The notes under the pieces: generated by a model
The model's database searches: none
The model's input: only the letters and a program-made list of their open reading frames with translations
Told to the model about the DNA's origin: nothing
Program-made: the position numbers and the translations under genes
NCBI GenBank assembly: GCA_018623135.1
Contig: JAAZVW010000011.1
Span: 1-39,725 of the forward strand
Length of the DNA: 39,725 bases
From: Pseudomonadota bacterium
Lineage (GTDB): Bacteria > Pseudomonadota > Alphaproteobacteria > UBA1280 > JAAZVW01
Direction of reading: 5' to 3'
Shown here: positions 15,439 to 23,576 of the stretch, piece by piece
How positions within the stretch are numbered: the stretch's first letter is position 1
How the letters are laid out: every line of letters starts with the position of its first letter

Positions 15439-16473
15439 ATGAAACCTTTATTAGAGGCTTTAAATTTAAGAGAAGTAAAAAGACCCCCTTTCTGGATGAT
15501 GAGACAAGCTGGGCGCTCTTTACCCGAATATCGTGCTTTACGTCAAGAAGCGGGTGGTTTTCTAGATCTATGCTATAATCCTGATTTTGGAACAGAGGTC
15601 ACACTTCAGCCTTTAAGGCGTTTTGGTATGGATGCCGCGATCTTATTTTCTGATATTCTTGTTATTCCTCATGCTTTAGGTCAAGAACTTACATTCGAAA
15701 AAGGTGAAGGACCAAAGCTTCCGCCGATCTCTGTTGAAGATATTGAAAAACTTTCAGCTCAAAAAAATAATATTGATAAAAAATTAGAGCCTATTTACCA
15801 AACAGTACGTGGCGTTAAAGAAAAACTAGAAGAAAATCAAACTATTATAGGTTTTTGTGGCGCACCTTGGACTGTCTCTACCTACATGATTGAAGGCGGT
15901 AGCTCTAAAAACTATGCGAAAACAACAAGCTTTTCTCTTAAACACCAGCAGGCTTATGATCAGCTCATTGATTTGCTTATCGAAACATCTGTTCATTACT
16001 TAAGCCAACAAATTAAAGCAGGTGCAGAAGCGGTACAAATTTTTGATTCTTGGGCGGCGGTTCATTCACCAGAGCAATTTGAACGTTGCGTGCTTAAACC
16101 TTTACTTAAAATGGCTAAGCTTCTAAAAGATAAACACCCAGAAGTGCCTATTATCCTGTTCCCAAGAGGCATTCACCCCCATCAGCTTGAAGTATTTGCT
16201 GCCCATAATGCGCATTTTGAAGGCTTAGGGCTTGATACAACCATTGATCTAGCTTGGGCACATGAAAAACTTCAGGGTAAAGTTTGTATTCAGGGTAATT
16301 TAGACCCTAACTTACTGTTAACAACACCTGAAATTATCCGTGAAAAAGTGACAAAAATGCTAGAAATTGGCCACAAAAAGCCAGGTTACATTTTTAACTT
16401 AGGCCATGGTGTTTTACCTGAAACACCTATGGAAAACCTTGAAGCGCTTGTTGAAACAGTTAAAAATTTCTAA
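15439..16473 (+). CDS. hemE: Uroporphyrinogen III decarboxylase
   Basis: Cytoplasmic enzyme removing four carboxyl groups from uroporphyrinogen III to give coproporphyrinogen III in heme synthesis. It has 344 residues, standard length. Family signatures are PPFWMMRQAGRSLPEYR at about 16-32 (substrate-binding Arg residues), FSDILVIPHALG with the catalytic Asp, FCGAPWTVSTYMIEGG, and FNLGHGVLPETP near the end. The last DnaA-box-like site of the predicted origin ends on the base before its ATG, and GGATAAG in the same stretch may serve as ribosome site. hemE directly beside the origin is the arrangement known from Caulobacter and rickettsiae. mltA follows after 22 bases. Confidence 0.97.
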   Translation: MKPLLEALNLREVKRPPFWMMRQAGRSLPEYRALRQEAGGFLDLCYNPDFGTEVTLQPLRRFGMDAAILFSDILVIPHALGQELTFEKGEGPKLPPISVEDIEKLSAQKNNIDKKLEPIYQTVRGVKEKLEENQTIIGFCGAPWTVSTYMIEGGSSKNYAKTTSFSLKHQQAYDQLIDLLIETSVHYLSQQIKAGAEAVQIFDSWAAVHSPEQFERCVLKPLLKMAKLLKDKHPEVPIILFPRGIHPHQLEVFAAHNAHFEGLGLDTTIDLAWAHEKLQGKVCIQGNLDPNLLLTTPEIIREKVTKMLEIGHKKPGYIFNLGHGVLPETPMENLEALVETVKNF

Positions 16474-16495
16474 TAATTTCTAAGGTCTAAAATTT

Positions 16496-17689
16496 ATGAA
16501 AAATATATCTAATAAACTGAAATATAACAGAATTATTCTTTTAGTCGTTTGTTTTTGCTTATTAGCAGCTGTTGTTTTTCAATTTTTAGAATCTCAAAAG
16601 GAAATTTTTAAATTTGAGTTAAAAAAATCGTCCTTTTCTGCGATTAAAGGCTGGAGGGAAGATGACTTTAGCAAGGCTTACCCAGCTCTTGTTAAAAGCT
16701 GTGGCGTATACTTAAACCGCAAAGGTCCTTTACACGATGACCCTCGTTTTGGGTTTTACGAAGATTGGGCGCCTTTTTGTGAACGTCTTATCCGTACAGA
16801 AGCTGAAAATATTAGGCCTGTTATTGAGCAGGAGCTGACACTTTACCTTGTTAAACCTGATCAAGGTGAAGGTTTATTTACAGGATATTATGAACCTTTT
16901 TTAAAAGGCTCATTTACACAAACAGAGCGCTATAACACCCCTCTTTATCCGCGCCCTAAAGATATGTTTGTGGCGAAACTTTCTGATTTTATTGATGATT
17001 TGCCAGAAGAATTGCAATACAAACGCATTGTCGGACAAATTAAAGGCCAAAGACTTGTGCCTTATTTAGACCGTGCAGCCATAGAGCAAGGCTTACTTAA
17101 AACAGTAGAACCTCTTGTTTATGTGGATTCTCCTATTGATGCTTTCTTTTTACATATTCAGGGTTCTGGGCGTGTAGAGCTTCCTTCTGGTCGTATGATT
17201 AACTTAGGTTATGCAGGCCAAAACGGTCATAAATACCAAGCCATAGGTCGTTATATGGCAGACAAAGGTTACTTAGAGTTAGAAAATGTATCTATGCAAA
17301 GTATTCGTCAATTTTTGCTCGATAACCCTGATAAACATCAAGACATTTTTAATCAAAACCCAAGTTATATCTTCTTTACTGAAAAGCAAGGTGGTCCTTA
17401 TGGGTCTTTAGGCGTGGAACTTACAGAAGAACGCTCATTGGCTATTGACCCGAGCAAATTCCCGTTAGGGCTTCCGCTATTTTTGAATGCAAAAGTAAGC
17501 CTTACGGATGAAAACTTTTGCAAGCTGATGTCTGCACAGGATACAGGCGGTGCGATTAAGGGTATTTTACGTGGGGATATTTACTTTGGTTTTGGTGTGC
17601 AGGCAGAACAAAAAGCAGGGCATCAAAAGGCGCAAGGGCAGTTTCATGTACTTCTTCCTAAAAAACGCTCTATCAAAACTTTAGAATAA
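16496..17689 (+). CDS. mltA: Membrane-bound lytic murein transglycosylase A (MltA family)
   Basis: Cleaves the MurNAc-GlcNAc bond of peptidoglycan with 1,6-anhydro ring formation. The 397-residue protein has a hydrophobic N-terminal anchor at about 13-31 (IILLVVCFCLLAAVVFQFL). No clean lipobox follows; Cys20 and Cys22 lie inside the helix, so a simple membrane anchor seems more likely than lipidation. MltA signatures are GLFTGYYEPFLKGS, DAFFLHIQGSGRVELPSG, and the 3D-fold end MSAQDTGGAIKG through GDIYFGFG, giving Asp349 and Asp361 as catalytic candidates. In related genomes mltA sits with the Tim44-like and Smr genes; here those flank it at a distance. Short spacing to hemE suggests readthrough from it. 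Confidence 0.92.
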   Translation: MKNISNKLKYNRIILLVVCFCLLAAVVFQFLESQKEIFKFELKKSSFSAIKGWREDDFSKAYPALVKSCGVYLNRKGPLHDDPRFGFYEDWAPFCERLIRTEAENIRPVIEQELTLYLVKPDQGEGLFTGYYEPFLKGSFTQTERYNTPLYPRPKDMFVAKLSDFIDDLPEELQYKRIVGQIKGQRLVPYLDRAAIEQGLLKTVEPLVYVDSPIDAFFLHIQGSGRVELPSGRMINLGYAGQNGHKYQAIGRYMADKGYLELENVSMQSIRQFLLDNPDKHQDIFNQNPSYIFFTEKQGGPYGSLGVELTEERSLAIDPSKFPLGLPLFLNAKVSLTDENFCKLMSAQDTGGAIKGILRGDIYFGFGVQAEQKAGHQKAQGQFHVLLPKKRSIKTLE

Positions 17690-17765
17690 AATCCTTACAA
17701 AACTTGTTCTTTTATCTATTTTGATGTAAAACCACTAGGTACTCAATAACAAGGATTAGAGTCCG

Positions 17766-18680
17766 ATGGAAAAAATTCGTATAGCAACACGTCAGTCTAA
17801 GCTTGCGCAAATTCAAGCGCGCATGGTGGGTGATCTTCTTAAAGAAACACATGGGTTAGACTACGAACTTCACTTTGTCACGACAACAGGTGATAAATTC
17901 ATGGGTGATCTTTCTAAAGTTGGCGGTAAAGACGCCTTTGTGAAAGAAATTGAATCTTGCCTGATGAATAAAGAAGCAGATATTGCTGTACATTCCATGA
18001 AAGATGTCGCGGCTATTTTAAACGATGGTTTTGCCATTCCGGCTTATTTACCACGTGCAGATATTCGTGATATTGTTATTGGTAAATCACTTGTTGCTTT
18101 ACCTGAAGGTGGCCGTGTTGGTACCTCTTCTTGCCGCCGTGCTTCTCAAATTCGTGCCACATTTCCTCATCTAGAAATTGTGCCAATCCGCGGTAATGTG
18201 CAAACACGTATGGCTAAAATTACTGAAGATGTTTGTGATTCTGTTATTCTTGCTAAAGCAGGGATTGATCGCCTAAACCTTATGAAAGAGGTAGAAGAAG
18301 TTCTTGAACCCGATATGCTGATGCCAGCAGTAGGTCAAGGCGCAATTGGTGTTGAATGCTTAGCTGAAAACAAAGAGCTTATCGTCCTTCTTGAAAAAAT
18401 TAACGATAAAGAAACAGAAGTTTGCTTGAATGCAGAACGTGCGATGGTACGTAAGCTAGATGGTGATTGCCATACACCTATTGCAGGCTACTGTGAAGTA
18501 ACCAAAGCAGGTAACTTACGCTTTTTAGCTTTAGTGGCAGAGCCAGATGGTACAGCTGTACTACGCGCCCGCCATAAAGGTGATTACGAAAAGGCAGAGG
18601 AATTAGGCTTAGAGGTTGCAGAAGATCTGTTAAACCAAGGCGCTGCAGATATTATTAAACGCGTTAAAGAAGGTCGCTAA
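17766..18680 (+). CDS. hemC: Porphobilinogen deaminase (hydroxymethylbilane synthase)
   Basis: Joins four porphobilinogen units into hydroxymethylbilane. The 304-residue protein has IATRQSKLAQIQA at the N terminus, the catalytic Asp in AVHSMKDVA, the basic TSSCRRASQIRA loop, and Cys235 in DGDCHTPIAGY, which carries the dipyrromethane cofactor. The ribosome site AAGGA at 17751 is part of AAGGATT, which can pair with AATCCTT just after the mltA stop (17690-17696), so initiation might be tempered by a long-loop hairpin; this is weak evidence. hemD follows after 14 bases, then hemB, so hemC, hemD and hemB make successive steps of one pathway from one transcript. Confidence 0.96.
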   Translation: MEKIRIATRQSKLAQIQARMVGDLLKETHGLDYELHFVTTTGDKFMGDLSKVGGKDAFVKEIESCLMNKEADIAVHSMKDVAAILNDGFAIPAYLPRADIRDIVIGKSLVALPEGGRVGTSSCRRASQIRATFPHLEIVPIRGNVQTRMAKITEDVCDSVILAKAGIDRLNLMKEVEEVLEPDMLMPAVGQGAIGVECLAENKELIVLLEKINDKETEVCLNAERAMVRKLDGDCHTPIAGYCEVTKAGNLRFLALVAEPDGTAVLRARHKGDYEKAEELGLEVAEDLLNQGAADIIKRVKEGR

Positions 18681-18694
18681 AGGGTAGACTTTCT

Positions 18695-19348
18695 ATGTGG
18701 ATTGTCCCAAGTGCGCGCCATGCGTTAGACCATAGACTCGCAGAATTGAAGACCCAAGGCATTCAGGCTTTGGGTTTTGCTTTATCTGAAACATCGCCTA
18801 TTGCTTATCAGGATGAAGAAGGTCTAGGTCTTGTAACAAGCCATTATACTGCGCAAATTTTAAAAACAGATAATCCGCTTTATACATTTAGCTATTCGGC
18901 TTACAAGCTTTTGCTTGCACGCCAGTTGCAAGTGACTTATGTAAAAGCTAAAAATGCCTTAGAATTTGCGGAAAAACTTAATATAAAACCCCAAAAATGT
19001 ATTCATTATACCAGTAATATTTCTGAAAATTTATGGTATGAAAATTTGCAAAAAAAAGGTCATACAGTCGTTTATAAACAGATATACCAAACCTTATTTG
19101 CAGATAATTTACCAAAAGATGTAAAAGAAGCTTTATCCGAACAAAAAAGATGCGTTATACTACTTTTTAGCAAAGCTTCTGCCCAAAGGTTTATTCAGCT
19201 CTGTCAACAAGAAGAAATAGAGCTTAATCGGCATCTGTATGTCTGTATTAGTCAGCAAGTGGCAGATGTTTTGGGGCAACAGCAGGTATATGTATCAGAA
19301 AATCCAAGCTTAAAAAGCATGGTAGAAAGGGCCAAAAATGTCATTTGA
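18695..19348 (+). CDS. hemD: Uroporphyrinogen III synthase
   Basis: Cyclises hydroxymethylbilane with inversion of ring D. HemD is poorly conserved in sequence, and this 217-residue protein is recognised mostly from context and fold-type pattern: an N-terminal WIVPSARHALDHRLAELKTQGIQ, a middle CIHYTSNISENLW segment in place of the usual sugar-like loop, VILLFSKASAQRFIQL at about 149-164 matching the family's FFSPRSAE-type motif, and a C-terminal YVCISQQVADVL. It lies between hemC and hemB; hemB's ATG is inside its last codons, an 11-base overlap. AGGG is placed ten bases ahead of the ATG. Function is confident because of position, less so from sequence alone. Confidence 0.85.
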   Translation: MWIVPSARHALDHRLAELKTQGIQALGFALSETSPIAYQDEEGLGLVTSHYTAQILKTDNPLYTFSYSAYKLLLARQLQVTYVKAKNALEFAEKLNIKPQKCIHYTSNISENLWYENLQKKGHTVVYKQIYQTLFADNLPKDVKEALSEQKRCVILLFSKASAQRFIQLCQQEEIELNRHLYVCISQQVADVLGQQQVYVSENPSLKSMVERAKNVI

Positions 19349-20315
19349 TCTTCCGTTTCGATTCCGTCGTTTACGTAAAAACAAAACAATCCGAGACTTA
19401 ATTAGCCGTGTAGAACTCACAGCAAATGATTTTGTTTACCCTATTTTTGTTGAAGAAGGCTTAGAAGGCCGTGCAGAAAGCGATAGTTTACCAGGTGTAT
19501 TTCGTGTGGGGGAAACAGCCCTAGCTGCTGAAATTAACATGCTTTGGGAAAAAGGTATTAAAGCTGTTATGCTTTTTGGTGTTTCACATCATAAAGATGA
19601 AGAAGGCTCTGATACATGGGATGAAGAAGGCCTTATTGCACGTATGATACGTATTGTGAAAGACCAAGCCCCAGATATGGTTATTATGGCCGATGCTTGT
19701 TTCTGCCAATACACAACCCATGGCCATTGCGGCGTTTTAATTAACGACCATGTGGATAATGACTTAACGCTAGAAAACCTACAAAAACAAGCTATTAATG
19801 CTGCAGAAGCTGGTGCAGATTTTATTGCACCATCTGCGATGATGGATGGTCAAGTCATGGCGATTCGTGATGCTTTAGATGAAGCGGGTTTTGAAGATGT
19901 GGGTGTGCTTTCTTATTCTTCTAAATTTGCATCAGACCTTTATGGCCCATTTAGAGGTGCTGCTGGTTGTAGCTTAAAGCAGGGAGATCGTAAGGCTTAT
20001 CAGGCAGATTATCGCCACTACGAGCTTGCTCTAGAAGAATCTATGGTGGATATTGAAGAAGGTGCAGATATGCTTATGGTTAAGCCAGGTACGCTGTACT
20101 TAGATGTGCTTAAAGGCATCCGAGAAAATACTTCTTTACCTGTAGCGGCCTACCACGTAAGCGGTGAATATGCTATGATTAAGCATGCAGCACTGGCAGG
20201 GGCCTTAGATGAGAAAAAAGTGGTGCTTGAAACAATGGTCGCTTTTAAGCGCGCAGGTGCAGATCTTGTTATTACGTACTACGCACCACAAATTTTGGAT
20301 TGGTTAAAGGATTAG
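19338..20315 (+). CDS. hemB: Delta-aminolevulinic acid dehydratase, zinc-type
   Basis: Condenses two 5-aminolevulinate molecules to porphobilinogen. It has 325 residues. Catalytic lysines are Lys196 in SYSSKFAS and Lys249 in LMVKPG. The metal site reads ADACFCQYTTHGHCG, so Cys121, Cys123 and Cys131 form the three-cysteine zinc site of the E. coli and Bacillus type. The characterised enzymes of Bradyrhizobium and Rhodobacter lack this cysteine set, so the zinc form is noteworthy in this background. AAGGG six bases ahead of the ATG lies inside hemD. It is the third gene of a hemC-hemD-hemB run. Identity is secure; origin by transfer is possible but not shown. Confidence 0.97.
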   Translation: MSFDLPFRFRRLRKNKTIRDLISRVELTANDFVYPIFVEEGLEGRAESDSLPGVFRVGETALAAEINMLWEKGIKAVMLFGVSHHKDEEGSDTWDEEGLIARMIRIVKDQAPDMVIMADACFCQYTTHGHCGVLINDHVDNDLTLENLQKQAINAAEAGADFIAPSAMMDGQVMAIRDALDEAGFEDVGVLSYSSKFASDLYGPFRGAAGCSLKQGDRKAYQADYRHYELALEESMVDIEEGADMLMVKPGTLYLDVLKGIRENTSLPVAAYHVSGEYAMIKHAALAGALDEKKVVLETMVAFKRAGADLVITYYAPQILDWLKD

Positions 20316-20318
20316 AAA

Positions 20319-21413
20319 ATGGTTAAAAAGCTGGTTAAATCAAAAAAAACTTGGCTAACAGTTGTTGCTTTAGGTTTATTTAGCGCGGCTGCTGTGCTTT
20401 TTGTTTCTAAACCTACTGTTGATGAGGCAATGCTAGATCTAATTGTAGAAGAACCGCAAGAACAAAAATCAGTTGTTTCTCGTACGCAAATAGAACTTAA
20501 AACAAAACCGACAGAAATTAAAGTTATTGCTGAAAAGCCAGCAGAGGTAAGCTCTGAAGAACAAACAGCTGATAATGGAGCAGAAGAAAAAGAAACTTCT
20601 GAAAAGCAAACAGAGGGATCTACAACAGCGCAAGCATCTACAGAAACAGCTCAGGTACAAACACAAGTTAAAGAGCTTGTAGGCGTTATGGCAGCAAGCT
20701 TAGAAGAAGGTTCACAGCAAATTCGTGTGCTTTCAGATGCGATGCATAGTTTAAATAAACGTGTACTTGCACATAAACAACAAATAGAATCTTTAAAAGC
20801 AGAAGCAAAGCCAGATTTTGGTAAAATTAAAGATTTAACAAAAGTGTTTTTGTCTCAACAGCTTGTTGTGCTTGATAATCGTTTCCAAATAGGTGCTGTA
20901 TCTGCAGAAGAAATCGCTTTTATTGAGAATTTTGCCCGCACAACCGCACAAATGCCAGAAGTAGCGGATAAACTTAAAATGCTTAAAGAGCTTTTACCAA
21001 AAGAAGGCTCTGTAACCTTTGCAGAGGTTCAGCTTATTGCAGGTGAAGCAGCACGTTTACACCCACCACGCAAACAAGTTGCCGATACTGCACCAAACTA
21101 TGCAGAATATGTAACCTTTACAGATAAAGCCAAGGCGTTTTTCGTTCATATTAAACAAAATATTAAAGGCTTAGTTTCTGTACGTAAATCAGTAGGTGAA
21201 GAAACAGCTCATCCTTGGCTAAAAGCTATTTATGAAGCACGCTATGCGATTGCCCGTGGTAAAACACAAGAAGCGCTTCATATTTTGCAAGCAGCACCTT
21301 TAGGTGCCGATACACGCTTGAATGATTTGCGTGCGCTTATTACCTTATATAGCCAACAAACAAAAGCTTTAGCGGATGTTCAACAAAGTTTTATTTTAGG
21401 ATATAAACCATGA
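20319..21413 (+). CDS. Mic60 (mitofilin)-like inner-membrane protein
   Basis: The 364-residue protein has a short basic N terminus, one membrane helix at about 12-31, a long Glu-, Thr- and Gln-rich disordered region (40-118), a helical and probably coiled-coil section at about 120-165, and a C-terminal helical domain with AIYEARYAIARGKTQEALHILQ at about 305-326. This layout, and its place between hemD/hemB and hemY, match the alphaproteobacterial Mic60 homologues, which shape intracytoplasmic membranes and are ancestral to the mitochondrial MICOS subunit. Sequence similarity to Mic60 is low as usual and I cannot run a profile search, so the call rests on architecture and gene order. Its stop overlaps the hemY start by four bases. 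Confidence 0.72.
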   Translation: MVKKLVKSKKTWLTVVALGLFSAAAVLFVSKPTVDEAMLDLIVEEPQEQKSVVSRTQIELKTKPTEIKVIAEKPAEVSSEEQTADNGAEEKETSEKQTEGSTTAQASTETAQVQTQVKELVGVMAASLEEGSQQIRVLSDAMHSLNKRVLAHKQQIESLKAEAKPDFGKIKDLTKVFLSQQLVVLDNRFQIGAVSAEEIAFIENFARTTAQMPEVADKLKMLKELLPKEGSVTFAEVQLIAGEAARLHPPRKQVADTAPNYAEYVTFTDKAKAFFVHIKQNIKGLVSVRKSVGEETAHPWLKAIYEARYAIARGKTQEALHILQAAPLGADTRLNDLRALITLYSQQTKALADVQQSFILGYKP

Positions 21414-22690
21414 TGCATACTTTAAACATTGTACTTACAGTACTTGTTTTAACAGCCATAGGCTATATTGGCCTAGAATACCCTGGCGACATTACTGTTA
21501 ACTGGGGCCCTTATGAGGTAAGAACATCTTTGTTCTTTGCATTTGTGGTGCTGTCTTTACTTGTGTTTATCAGCATGCTTATGTTCCGCTTAAGTTTATG
21601 GCTTAAAAACTTGCCGAAACGTTTTAAAGAAGACCGCCGCGAAAAGCGCTTGGAAGAAGGCGTAAAAGCACTTGTAGGCTCATTAGAGGCAACAGCTTCT
21701 GGCAAACACCAGCAAGCTAAAATGCTTGCTGAAAAAGCAACACAGTTGCTTCCAAATGCAGAGAGCACGTCTATTATTGCAGAAACCTTCTATTTAGAAG
21801 CTCCTTCAGAAAAAACCACCCGTCGTTACGAAAAAATGGCAGAAAACCCAAATACAGCCTTTTTAGGTTTACGTGGGCTTATTCAACTGGCGCGCCGTCG
21901 TAATGATTGGTCGGCTGTACGTGTTTATGCAGAGCAAGCGTTGAACGAAAAACAAGATAGCCCTTTTGCATTGGCTGCATTTTTTGAGTCTGCTCTAAAA
22001 ACAGGTAAGTTAGATACAGCACTTGATTTAATGTCTCGCATTGGTAAACAAGGCGTTTTTAATACCGATAAGAAAGAGTTTTATGAAGCTTGCCTATGTA
22101 CAGAGCAAGCACATAGGTTGCTAGAAGCTCAAAACGCTGCTGAAGCGATGGAATCTGTTAAAAGAGGTTTAAAGGTTATCCCTAACTTTGCACCTTTATT
22201 GCTTTTAAAGGCAGATATTTTAGAATCTTTAGGTAAAGAATCTAAAGCCATTAAAGAGCTTGCGAATGCTTTTGAACAATGCCCACGACCTGAAATTTTA
22301 AATAAGTGGCTTTCGTTAAGTGATAACGGTAGCAATAGCAATAAGCTTAAAAAAGAAGGTTTAAAACTTATCGAGCAAACAGCCAAAGCCGTACAAAAAC
22401 ATTACTTTGAAGGCCTTATTTATTTGTATGTAAGTGAATTTGAAGAAGCTTACCGTGTGCTTAACTTAGCCCGTGAGGATCGTGCAGATAGGGAAGTGCT
22501 AGAATCTCTTGCCCGTGCTCAAGAAGCTTTAGGCCAGCCAGAGTATGAGGTAGGTAAAACGCTTAAACAGGCGCTTAAAGCAAAACCACTTGTATTTGCT
22601 AAACATGGTTTTGTAGAAGAATACCGTGCATGGCGTATGAAATACTTAAGTCCAGAACCTAAAACAGAAAACCTAATAAGTTATGACTAA
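21410..22690 (+). CDS. hemY: HemY-family membrane protein with TPR-like helices
   Basis: Non-enzymatic HemY family protein (not the protoporphyrinogen oxidase of the same name in Bacillus), usually found with hemC, hemD and a Mic60 gene. The 426-residue protein has two N-terminal membrane helices (about 5-22 and 38-60) joined by GYIGLEYPGDITVNWGPYEVRTS, which is a typical HemY N-terminal domain. Repeated helical pairs of tetratricopeptide type follow to about residue 390, such as AAEAMESVKRGLKVIPNFAP and ESLGKESKAIKELANAF. Two consecutive ATG codons (21410 and 21413) are possible starts. The exact role in heme synthesis is not settled. It overlaps both neighbours by a few bases, showing tight coupling. 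Confidence 0.9.
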   Translation: MMHTLNIVLTVLVLTAIGYIGLEYPGDITVNWGPYEVRTSLFFAFVVLSLLVFISMLMFRLSLWLKNLPKRFKEDRREKRLEEGVKALVGSLEATASGKHQQAKMLAEKATQLLPNAESTSIIAETFYLEAPSEKTTRRYEKMAENPNTAFLGLRGLIQLARRRNDWSAVRVYAEQALNEKQDSPFALAAFFESALKTGKLDTALDLMSRIGKQGVFNTDKKEFYEACLCTEQAHRLLEAQNAAEAMESVKRGLKVIPNFAPLLLLKADILESLGKESKAIKELANAFEQCPRPEILNKWLSLSDNGSNSNKLKKEGLKLIEQTAKAVQKHYFEGLIYLYVSEFEEAYRVLNLAREDRADREVLESLARAQEALGQPEYEVGKTLKQALKAKPLVFAKHGFVEEYRAWRMKYLSPEPKTENLISYD

Positions 22691-23432
22691 AGATTGGGAC
22701 TGGGAAGACGAAATAGCAGATGTCACACCGCTTAAAAATAAAAAGCGGGTGGTTGCTGGTAAAACCAAAGCCTCTTCTGTAAAGGAAGGGGCTTTGTCTC
22801 CTTCTCAACAGATATCAACTAGCGATATAAACAAAGCAGATGACTTTGATGCGGTGGATGACTTTGATGATATGATCCAAGAAGCGCATAAGCTTACAGA
22901 GAGCCTTTTTACTGAAAAAACGACCACGAACAAACCAGAAGAACATAAACCTCTTCAAATAGACGCTGAGAGCTTTTTTAGAGGGTCAGAAAAAGAAGAT
23001 TACGCCACTTTTGCCCAAACTCAGCAAAATTTAAAAGAACGTTATAAAGAATTTATTCTGAAATCTCATACATCAGACCTTATTTATGGCCACTTACCCT
23101 CTTTAGATGACAAAATTCTTAAAAAATTAAGACAAGGTCAATTCCCTATTCAAGGGCGCATAGATTTGCATGGCTTAACGTTAGAACAGGCGTATAACCA
23201 GAGCATGTCTTTTTTACATGCGCGGTATGCGCAAGGCGCAAGAGTTGTGCTCATTACCCACGGAAAAGGCAAGGGATACGGGGACTTTAACGATATGGGT
23301 ATTATTAAATCTCAAATCCATCAATGGCTTATGGGGCATACGCAGGTGCTTGCTTTTCATACCGCTTTACCAAGACATGGTGGGGCAGGTGCATTGTATG
23401 TACTGTTGAAAAAAAATCGCACAGGGTCTTGA
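22683..23432 (+). CDS. Smr-domain protein (putative endonuclease)
   Basis: The 249-residue protein has an acidic, low-complexity N-terminal part (about 1-115) and a C-terminal Smr (MutS2 C-terminal-like) domain at about 157-248. Domain signatures are RIDLHGLTLEQAY (Asp161, His163), VVLITHGKGKG at about 194-204, and PRHGGAGALYVLL at the end. Smr domains nick DNA or cleave RNA in several bacteria; the specific substrate of the stand-alone alphaproteobacterial form is unknown. Its start overlaps the hemY end by eight bases. In related genomes it is beside mltA and the Tim44-like gene. It is the last gene before the rho promoter. Confidence 0.9.
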   Translation: MTKDWDWEDEIADVTPLKNKKRVVAGKTKASSVKEGALSPSQQISTSDINKADDFDAVDDFDDMIQEAHKLTESLFTEKTTTNKPEEHKPLQIDAESFFRGSEKEDYATFAQTQQNLKERYKEFILKSHTSDLIYGHLPSLDDKILKKLRQGQFPIQGRIDLHGLTLEQAYNQSMSFLHARYAQGARVVLITHGKGKGYGDFNDMGIIKSQIHQWLMGHTQVLAFHTALPRHGGAGALYVLLKKNRTGS

Positions 23433-23470
23433 TTATCGGGCAATGCCCCCACAAATATTGTTACATAAGG

Positions 23471-23499
23471 TTGACAGTGACAGCGCTTAGAGCTATGTT
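23471..23499 (+). promoter_or_regulatory. rho promoter, sigma-70 type
   Basis: TTGACA (23471-23476), a 17-base spacer, TATGTT (23494-23499). The -35 is perfect and the spacing ideal. A start near 23506 gives a leader of about 70 bases, AT-rich, ahead of the rho ATG. Confidence 0.75.
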
Positions 23500-23576
23500 T
23501 AAACCATCTTATTAAAAAATCTAAAAAACTCATTTCAAAAAAATTATCACAATTTTTACGTATAGGTATTATTTTC

